From positions 1 through 64,000 of the forward strand of contig CAMTUU010000005.1 in assembly GCA_947085045.1 (NCBI GenBank): a DNA stretch of 64,000 bases. The letters run 5' to 3'. The first letter of the stretch is position 1. Each line of letters starts with the position of its first letter. Shown here in pieces: positions 58,335 through 64,000 of this stretch. The notes under the pieces were generated by a model. The model worked only from the letters and a program-made list of their open reading frames with translations, did no database searches and was not told where the DNA came from. The translations under genes and the position numbers were made by a program. The DNA comes from Pseudolysinimonas_A sp947085045. Lineage in GTDB: Bacteria; Actinomycetota; Actinomycetes; Actinomycetales; Microbacteriaceae.

Positions 58335-59605
58335 GAGGAGGCCTCCTTCTCGTGCAGGCGCTCGAGAGCGCTGGCGGACTCGGCGTCGGTGTGCGACGCG
58401 TCGACCGCCTCGGCCGCCGCGTCGAGCGGATCGAACTCGGCCACGTGCGCCTCGGCGGCGAGCGCGGCCGGCGCGCTCTGCACCGCCGCCTCGAGGGCCT
58501 TCCGTCGGCTGAGCGGGGCGAGCGTGACGATCGTGCAGACCACGAAGCCGACGAGCATCACCAGGCCCCCGACCAGGAGCCCGCGCTCGGGCACGAGGAA
58601 GAGCAGCAGCCCCACCGCCGCCACGGTCGTCCAGGCGTAGAAGATCAGCACGGCGTGCGCGTGCGAGTGCCCCATGTCGAGAAGACGATGGTGGAGGTGC
58701 TTGCGGTCGGCGCTGAACGGCGACTTGCCCGCCCGCAGCCGCCGGAGCACCGCGAGGGTGAAATCGGCGAGCGGCACGATGAGCACCGCGAGCGGGAGGA
58801 TCACCGGGCTCAGCGCGACGAGCCCCTCACGGGAGGTGTTCGGGATGTACTGCCCGGCGAGCGCGATGCTCGACGTCGCCATGAGCAGCCCGATGAGCAG
58901 CGCACCGGCGTCACCCATGAACAGTTTCGCGGGACGTTCGTCGTTGCGTCGCCAGTTCCACGGCAGGAACCCGAGACACGCCCCGATGATGACCGCGGTG
59001 AGGAACTGCGCGAGGTTGAAGTACTCGGTCTGCGCCGTGTCGCCGTAGGACAGGAAGTAGCCGTAGACGAAGAAGGCGGCCCCGGCGATGACGGCGACCC
59101 CGGCGACGAGCCCATCGAGGCCGTCGATGAAGTTCACGGCGTTCATGACCAGCACGATCACGAAGATGGTCACGAGCAGCGACATGTTCGGCGACAGCAG
59201 CGCGATCGCGCCCTTCAGCGGGATCCAGCCGATCTGCACCCCCTGCCAGGCGATGAGGCCGGCGGCGAGGATCTGCCCGGCCAGCTTGGTGAACCAGTCG
59301 AGGTCCCAGATGTCGTCGGCGATGCCGATCAGCACGATCAGCAGTGCGGCGCCGAGCACCGCCAGGATCTGCTGCGGCTGCGCGAAGATCAGCGAGAGGG
59401 CGGGCAGCTGCGAGCCGACGGCGGTCGCCAGCACGACGCCGACGAACATCGCCGCGCCGCCCAACCGAGGCGTGGGCCGGGTGTGCACGTCGCGTTCGCG
59501 GATCGTGGGGTAGAGCCGGTAGCGGTGGCTCAGCTTCCAGATCAGCCACGAGCCGCCGAACGAGACGACGCCCGAGACGAGCGCCACCACGACGTAGAAG
59601 ATCAT
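58331..59605 (-). CDS. WecA/MraY-type undecaprenyl-phosphate glycosyl-1-phosphate transferase
   Basis: This polytopic membrane enzyme (424 residues, about 11 helices) starts glycan synthesis on the lipid carrier. It has HTRPTPRLGGAAMFVGVVLA, the catalytic LIGIADDIWDLD (about 94-105), NAVNFIDGLDGLVAG, LFMGDAGALLIGLL and HLHHRLLDMGHSH, all conserved in the WecA/TagO branch. In Actinobacteria it primes arabinogalactan or teichuronic-type polymers. The ATG at 59605 is chosen because it overlaps the sua5 stop (ATGA); a GTG two codons upstream is possible. A long acidic C-terminal tail (370-424) is cytoplasmic. Confidence 0.92.
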   Translation of the reverse strand: MIFYVVVALVSGVVSFGGSWLIWKLSHRYRLYPTIRERDVHTRPTPRLGGAAMFVGVVLATAVGSQLPALSLIFAQPQQILAVLGAALLIVLIGIADDIWDLDWFTKLAGQILAAGLIAWQGVQIGWIPLKGAIALLSPNMSLLVTIFVIVLVMNAVNFIDGLDGLVAGVAVIAGAAFFVYGYFLSYGDTAQTEYFNLAQFLTAVIIGACLGFLPWNWRRNDERPAKLFMGDAGALLIGLLMATSSIALAGQYIPNTSREGLVALSPVILPLAVLIVPLADFTLAVLRRLRAGKSPFSADRKHLHHRLLDMGHSHAHAVLIFYAWTTVAAVGLLLFLVPERGLLVGGLVMLVGFVVCTIVTLAPLSRRKALEAAVQSAPAALAAEAHVAEFDPLDAAAEAVDASHTDAESASALERLHEKEASS

Positions 59606-60279
59606 GCGCACCGGTCCGCCCCCACGATCTCGATGATCGCCTGATCCGGGATGACCCCCCGGCGCAGGATGCGCAAGCTGCCGTCGGGATGCTCGAGCGC
59701 CGTCGCATCGACGATCGTCGAGCCGGTCCCCGCCGACGCATCGGGGTACGCGGCGCCCACCCGGCCGGCCTCGAGGTAGACCGCGACGGAGTCGCCGAGC
59801 TGCGCCTCGGCCTCAGCGCCCGTCATCGCCGCGGTCTCCCCGGTGCGGTTTGCGCTGGAGACGGCGAGCGGGCCGGTCTCGGCGAGCAGCTCGAGGGCGA
59901 TGCGCTGGTTCGGCATCCGCACGGCGACGGTGCCGCGGGTCTGCCCCAGGTCCCAGTCCAGCGTCGGGCGCGCTCGCAGCACGACGGTCAGCCCGCCGGG
60001 CCAGAACTTCTCGACGAGGGCGCGCACCTCGTCGGGCACGAACTCGGTGAGCGCGTCGAGGGTCGGGATGCCGGGGACCAGCACGGGCGGCGGCGCGGTG
60101 CGGTCGCGGCCCTTCGCATCGAGGAGGCGCTGCACGGCGGCCGGCGAGAAGGCGTCGGCCGCGACGCCGTACACCGTGTCGGTCGGGATGACGACGAGTT
60201 CACCGCGACCGATGGCAGCACGGGCGGAGCGCATCCCGGTCAGCAGCTCGTCCGAGATGCTCGTGTCGTACAGGGCCAT
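59602..60279 (-). CDS. L-threonylcarbamoyladenylate synthase (Sua5/YrdC family)
   Basis: The 225-residue enzyme makes threonylcarbamoyl-AMP, the precursor of the t6A modification of ANN-decoding tRNAs. It has RGELVVIPTDTVYGVAADAF (about residues 25-44), FWPGGLTVVLRA, TVAVRMPNQRIALELL and GPLAVSSANRTGETAAM, the YrdC-fold signature. Residues after about 185 form a small C-terminal extension. A TAGGGT box lies nine bases before the ATG. The gene normally sits directly after prmC; here a plus-strand HAD gene separates them. Confidence 0.94.
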   Translation of the reverse strand: MALYDTSISDELLTGMRSARAAIGRGELVVIPTDTVYGVAADAFSPAAVQRLLDAKGRDRTAPPPVLVPGIPTLDALTEFVPDEVRALVEKFWPGGLTVVLRARPTLDWDLGQTRGTVAVRMPNQRIALELLAETGPLAVSSANRTGETAAMTGAEAEAQLGDSVAVYLEAGRVGAAYPDASAGTGSTIVDATALEHPDGSLRILRRGVIPDQAIIEIVGADRCA

Positions 60280-60288
60280 GGCCGTTCC

Positions 60289-60294
60289 ACCCTA
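60289..60294 (-). promoter_or_regulatory. -10 box of the sua5 promoter
   Basis: TAGGGT on the minus strand, nine bases before the sua5 ATG at 60279. The leader would be at most two or three bases. It probably drives sua5, the WecA-type gene, atpI and perhaps the atp genes. Confidence 0.45.
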
Positions 60295-60350
60295 GGCGCT
60301 CGCGCCGGGTGTCAGCGGAGACACCGGGAGTCCGGGAGACTGGAGACACC

Positions 60351-60974
60351 ATGGGCCTGCTCTTCGTCTTCGACATGGACGACGTGCTCTACGACTACGA
60401 CTGGCGCATCCGGATGGCCGGGCTCACCGAACTCACCGGTCACGACGTCGCCGAGCTGCGCCGTCGCTGGTGGCACGACCGGGGCGAGTGGGCGGCCGAG
60501 GCCGGCGGCTGGCCCGACGGCGCCGCCTACCTCGCGGCCTGGAACGCCGCCGTCGGCCTGGACATCACGCCCGAGGTGTGGCTCGCCAACCGCGGCTCGG
60601 CCATGACGCCGCGGCCCGAATCGCTCGCGGTCGTGAAGCGCGCCTCCGAGCTCGGACGGGTGACGCTGCTCACCAACAACGGGCCGCTCGTCGGCGAGAA
60701 CCTCGCCACCCTCGCCCCCGAACTCGTTCCGCTGTTCGGGGTCGAGCACCTCAGAGCCTCCAGCCACTACGGCGCACGCAAGCCCGACCCGCGCGTGTTC
60801 CAAGGCGTGCTGCGCGACTACGACGAGCCGGCCGAGCACGTGTTCTTCGCCGACGACATGCCGGTCAACGTCGAGGGCGCCCGGTCCGTCGGCATCACCG
60901 CGCACCTCTACCGTGACCCCGCCGCGCTGATGGCGGCGGTGGAGGACTTCGCCGCCGCCCACCCCGCGGCGTGA
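60351..60974 (+). CDS. HAD family hydrolase
   Basis: The 207-residue protein is a subfamily IA HAD phosphatase. It has the nucleophile motif LLFVFDMDDVLYDYDWRIRM (Asp8, Asp10), the motif-2 Thr in VTLLTNNGPLVG, the motif-3 Lys in HYGARKPDPRVFQGVL and the acidic motif 4 in HVFFADDMPVNVEGARSVG. The cap has many Trp residues. Substrate unknown; the fold resembles sugar-phosphate or pseudouridine phosphatases. It is the only plus-strand gene between 49.6 kb and the window end and lies between sua5 and prmC. Confidence 0.9.
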   Translation: MGLLFVFDMDDVLYDYDWRIRMAGLTELTGHDVAELRRRWWHDRGEWAAEAGGWPDGAAYLAAWNAAVGLDITPEVWLANRGSAMTPRPESLAVVKRASELGRVTLLTNNGPLVGENLATLAPELVPLFGVEHLRASSHYGARKPDPRVFQGVLRDYDEPAEHVFFADDMPVNVEGARSVGITAHLYRDPAALMAAVEDFAAAHPAA

Positions 60975-60977
60975 GAT

Positions 60978-61832
60978 TCAGCGCAGGGCGTGCGTCGCGC
61001 GGTCGCGGCCGAGGAGGTCGCGGGTCGTCGCCGCCGCGGCCCAGCCGTCGGCGCTGAGCAGATCGCGGATGACCGCACCCTGCAGTTCCCCGTGCTCGAG
61101 CACGAGCACCCCCCCGGGCCGCAGCAGGCGTCGCGCGGTCACCGAGACCGCGCGCACGACGTCGAGGCCGTCCGCCCCGCCGTAGAGAGCCGCCTCGGGA
61201 TCGTAGAGGCGCACCTCCGGGTCGCGCGGGATCGCACCGGCCGGGATGTACGGCGGGTTGGAGACGACGACATCCAGAGTCCCGTCGAGATCGGGGAGAG
61301 CGTCGGCGAGGTCGGCGAAGACCAGGTGGAGGTTCGGCGCCCCGACCGTCCGGGCGTTCTCGCGGGCCCAGATGAAGGCGCGCGGCGAGTTCTCGACCGC
61401 GTGCACCTCGGCGTGCGGCACCTCGGTCGCCAGGGCGAGGGCGATCGCGCCGCTGCCGGTGCCGAGATCCGCCGCCCGCGGCGAACCGCCGGGTACGGCC
61501 AGAAGGGCGTCGATCGCCAGCTGGGCGACGATCTCGGTCTCGGGCCGCGGCACGAAGACCCCGGGGCCGACGGCGAGTTCGAGGCCGCGGAAGGCGGCAC
61601 GACCGGTGAGGTGCTGCAACGGCTCGCGGGCGGCGCGGCGCTCGACGAGTTCCAGCACCTGGAGGCGCTGCTCGCCGTCGAGGGGGGTGCCGGTCACGGC
61701 CCGCGCCTGCACCTGGCCGCGCGAGACGCCGAGCACGTGCGCGACGAGCAGTTCGGCGTCCGCCGCGGGCGACGGAACCCGGGCCGCCGTCAGCACGGCG
61801 ACCGCGTGGTCGAGCAGGGCGCGGAGGTTCAC
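60978..61832 (-). CDS. prmC: Peptide chain release factor N(5)-glutamine methyltransferase
   Basis: PrmC methylates the glutamine of the GGQ motif of release factors. The 284-residue protein has the N-terminal helical domain (LVAHVLGVSRGQVQARAV, LQHLTGRAAFRGLELAVGPG), VFVPRPETEIVAQLA, the SAM loop RAADLGTGSGAIALALA (about 119-135) and the catalytic NPPY at 192-195 (VVSNPPYIPAG). The GTG at 61832 overlaps the prfA stop (GTGA), linking the enzyme to its substrate gene. Confidence 0.95.
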   Translation of the reverse strand: MNLRALLDHAVAVLTAARVPSPAADAELLVAHVLGVSRGQVQARAVTGTPLDGEQRLQVLELVERRAAREPLQHLTGRAAFRGLELAVGPGVFVPRPETEIVAQLAIDALLAVPGGSPRAADLGTGSGAIALALATEVPHAEVHAVENSPRAFIWARENARTVGAPNLHLVFADLADALPDLDGTLDVVVSNPPYIPAGAIPRDPEVRLYDPEAALYGGADGLDVVRAVSVTARRLLRPGGVLVLEHGELQGAVIRDLLSADGWAAAATTRDLLGRDRATHALR

Positions 61833-62902
61833 GGAGCCAGGTCGGCCAGGCGGGATTCCTCGTCGGCGGTGATGCACGAGTCGATGACGGGCTGCAGGGC
61901 GCCGTTCATCACCTGGTCGAGGTTGTACGCCTTGTAGCCGGTGCGGTGGTCGGCGATGCGGTTCTCGGGGAAGTTGTAGGTGCGGATGCGCTCCGAGCGG
62001 TCCATCGTGCGGATCTGGGTCTTGCGCTGGTCGGAGGCCGCGGCGGCGATCTCCTCCTGCTGCCTCGCGAGCAGCCGGGCCCGCAGCACGCGCATCCCGG
62101 CCTCGCGGTTCTGGATCTGCGATTTCTCGTTCTGCATCGACACGACGATGCCGGTCGGCAGGTGGGTGATCCGCACCGCCGAGTCGGTCGTGTTGACGCT
62201 CTGGCCGCCCGGACCCGACGAGCGGAACACGTCGATGCGCAGGTCGTTCGGGCTGACGTCGATCTCCTCGGGCTCGTCGACCTCGGGGAAGACCAGCACG
62301 CCGGTCGTCGAGGTGTGGATGCGGCCCTGCGACTCGGTCGCCGGCACCCGCTGCACGCGGTGCACGCCGCCCTCGTACTTCAGCGACGCCCAGACGCCGA
62401 GCGCCGGGTCGGTGGCGCTCGATTTGATCGCGACCTGCACGTCCTTGTAGCCGCCGAGGTCGGACTCGGTGCGCTCCAGCAGCTCGGTCTTCCAGCCCCG
62501 CGACTCGGCGTAGTGCAGGTACATGCGCAGCAGGTCGGCCGCGAACAGCGCCGACTCCTCGCCGCCCTCACCGCCCTTGATCTCCATGATCACGTCACGG
62601 CCGTCGTCGGGGTCGCGCGGGATGAGCAGCCGGCGCAGCTTCTCGGCCGCCGCGAGCCGTCCCTCCTCGAGCCCGGGGAGCTCGTCGGCGAACGCCTCGT
62701 CCTCCTTCGCGAGCTCGCGCGCGGCGGCGGCATCCTCCTCGGCGGACTGCCACGCGGTGTGGGCGGCGACGATCTGGTTCAGCTCGGCGTACCGCCGGTT
62801 GACCTTCTTCGCCCGCCCGGCATCCGCGTGGATCGCCGGATCGGAGAGTTGCTGCTGGAGCTCTTCGTGCTCGGTCAGCAGCGAGGCGACCGATTCGAAC
62901 AC
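61829..62902 (-). CDS. prfA: Peptide chain release factor 1
   Basis: RF1 reads UAA and UAG stop codons. The 357-residue protein has the helical N-terminal domain (ends before residue 100), GGEGGEESALFAADLLRMY, the codon-recognition tripeptide PAT (187-189, in RVPATESQGRIHT) and the catalytic GGQ (232-234, in RSSGPGGQSVNTTDSAVRI). PAT rather than SPF identifies RF1, not RF2. It starts four bases after the rho stop and overlaps prmC. Confidence 0.97.
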   Translation of the reverse strand: MFESVASLLTEHEELQQQLSDPAIHADAGRAKKVNRRYAELNQIVAAHTAWQSAEEDAAAARELAKEDEAFADELPGLEEGRLAAAEKLRRLLIPRDPDDGRDVIMEIKGGEGGEESALFAADLLRMYLHYAESRGWKTELLERTESDLGGYKDVQVAIKSSATDPALGVWASLKYEGGVHRVQRVPATESQGRIHTSTTGVLVFPEVDEPEEIDVSPNDLRIDVFRSSGPGGQSVNTTDSAVRITHLPTGIVVSMQNEKSQIQNREAGMRVLRARLLARQQEEIAAAASDQRKTQIRTMDRSERIRTYNFPENRIADHRTGYKAYNLDQVMNGALQPVIDSCITADEESRLADLAP

Positions 62903-62905
62903 CAG

Positions 62906-64000
62906 CTACTCCTTGGTGCCGTTCGGGATGACCTTCTGGATCTGCACGAGGAACTCGACGTTCGACTGCGTGTCCTTGAGCTTGCTCAGCACGACCTCGA
63001 GCTGCTGCTGCGGGTCGCGACCGGCGAGCGAGCGACGCAGGCTCGACGTGATCTGCACCTCTTCCGGGGTGAGCAGCTCGTCTTCGCGCCGGGTGCTGGA
63101 GGCGACGATGTCGACCGCCGGGAAGATGCGCTTGTCGGCGAGCTGACGCGAGAGGCGCAGCTCGGAGTTGCCGGTGCCCTTGAACTCCTCGAAGATCACC
63201 TCGTCCATCTTCGAGCCGGTCTCGACGAGCGCGGTCGCCAGGATGGTCAGCGAGCCACCGCCCTCGAGGTTGCGTGCGGCGCCGAAGAAGCGCTTCGGCG
63301 GGTACAGCGCCGACGCGTCGACACCCCCGGAGAGGATGCGCCCCGACGCCGGCGAGGCCAGGTTGTAGGCGCGGCCCAGGCGGGTGATCGAATCCAGCAG
63401 CACGACGACGTCGTTGCCCAGCTCGACGAGGCGCTTGGCGCGCTCGATCGCGAGCTCGGCGACCGTCGTGTGGTCTTCGGCGGGACGGTCGAAGGTGGAG
63501 GCGATGACCTCGCCCTTCACCGCGCGCTGCATGTCGGTGACCTCTTCGGGGCGCTCGTCGACGAGCACCACCATGATGTGCACCTCGGGGTTGTTGACCG
63601 CGATCGCCTTGGCGATGGCCTGCAGGATGATCGTCTTGCCGGCCTTCGGCGGCGCGACGATGAGGCCGCGCTGGCCCTTGCCGATCGGGGCGATGAGGTC
63701 GATGATGCGCGTCGAGAGCTTCTCCGACGTCGTCTCGAGCCGCAGGCGCTCCTTCGGGTAGATCGGGGTGAGCTTGCCGAACTCGACGCGCTCGGCGGCC
63801 TCGTCGACGGTCTGGCCGTTGATCGAGTCGATCTTGACGATCGCGTTGTACTTCTGACGCGTCTGCTCGTTCTCGCGCGGCTGACGGATCGCGCCGACGA
63901 CGGCGTCGCCCTTGCGCAGGTTGTACTTCTTCACCTGGCCGAGCGAGACGTAGACGTCGTTCGCACCCGGGAGGTAGCCGGAGGTGCGCACGAAGGCGTA
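62906..64000 (-). CDS. rho: Transcription termination factor Rho, C-terminal part (runs off the window)
   Basis: Rho is the hexameric RNA helicase that ends transcription. The 364 residues visible include the end of the RNA-binding cold-shock domain (LPGANDVYVSLGQVKKYNLR), Walker A LIVAPPKAGKTIILQAIAKA, VVLVDERPEEVTDMQRAVKG, Walker B VVVLLDSITRLGRAYN, the Q-loop region PASGRILSGGVDASALYPPK and the arginine-finger/R-loop part GTGNSELRLSRQLADKRIFP. The N-terminus, which in Actinobacteria carries a large charged insertion, lies past position 64000. The frame is open at the window edge. Confidence 0.97.
   Translation of the reverse strand, partial: YAFVRTSGYLPGANDVYVSLGQVKKYNLRKGDAVVGAIRQPRENEQTRQKYNAIVKIDSINGQTVDEAAERVEFGKLTPIYPKERLRLETTSEKLSTRIIDLIAPIGKGQRGLIVAPPKAGKTIILQAIAKAIAVNNPEVHIMVVLVDERPEEVTDMQRAVKGEVIASTFDRPAEDHTTVAELAIERAKRLVELGNDVVVLLDSITRLGRAYNLASPASGRILSGGVDASALYPPKRFFGAARNLEGGGSLTILATALVETGSKMDEVIFEEFKGTGNSELRLSRQLADKRIFPAVDIVASSTRREDELLTPEEVQITSSLRRSLAGRDPQQQLEVVLSKLKDTQSNVEFLVQIQKVIPNGTKE

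Overview
The window is a 64-kb piece of a very GC-rich actinobacterial chromosome, most likely from the Microbacteriaceae (Leifsonia/Microbacterium type). That placement rests on codon use, the infB-ylxR-nusA and rho-prfA-prmC / sua5-wecA-atpI-atpBEFHAGDC gene orders, the actinobacterial AtpB/AtpH forms and the many leaderless promoters; it is inference, not a database result. No rRNA, tRNA, CRISPR array, insertion sequence or prophage was seen.

Layout. 1-9.7 kb (minus strand): housekeeping genes infB (partial), ylxR, nusA, proS, ispG, rseP, a DUF2330 membrane protein and dxr, interrupted by three stretches of gene debris (1.6-2.4, 4.2-4.5 and 5.9-6.1 kb). No rimP is present next to nusA. 9.7-11.7 kb: two double FKBP-like lipoproteins. 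11.7-16 kb: two gabT paralogues around a membrane protein with an HExxH motif and an OsmC protein. 16-22.6 kb: a spermidine/putrescine-type ABC transporter operon (potD, potA, potB, potC) continuing into a class-III aminotransferase and a quinone-oxidoreductase-like protein. 22.7-23.8 kb: divergent ald.

23.8-41.2 kb is the most distinctive region: nine tightly packed minus-strand genes, from 5' to 3' FHA protein, PP2C phosphatase, Ser/Thr kinase with an external FN3-like domain, a 1,962-residue Ig-like/FN3 surface protein, MoxR ATPase, DUF58 protein, a transglutaminase-fold membrane protein that lacks the expected catalytic Cys and His, a zinc-ribbon/FHA protein, and an EssC/FtsK-type ATPase. 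It reads as one phospho-regulated envelope assembly or secretion module without any WXG100 substrate gene nearby.

41.3-46.1 kb: a gamma-aminobutyraldehyde dehydrogenase gene, divergent from an operon of an Lrp/AsnC regulator, a putrescine-type aminotransferase and a PuuB-like FAD oxidase. Together with pot and gabT this makes a polyamine to GABA to succinate semialdehyde route (uptake, transamination, aldehyde oxidation, GABA transamination). The succinate-semialdehyde dehydrogenase is not in the window. 46.2-50.8 kb: yceI-type, TspO, aldo/keto reductase, ogt, tag, yaaA and a P-loop kinase. 50.9-60.3 kb: the F1Fo ATP synthase operon with atpI, a WecA-type transferase and sua5; atpB appears to start at CTG. 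60.3-64 kb: a HAD hydrolase on the plus strand splits the usual sua5/prmC neighbourhood, followed by prmC, prfA and rho (partial).

A recurring signature is a TANNNT hexamer 6-7 bases before the start codon with no Shine-Dalgarno sequence (proS, ispG, rseP, both gabT, ald, the aldehyde dehydrogenase, tspO, the aldo/keto reductase, ogt), which indicates leaderless transcripts.
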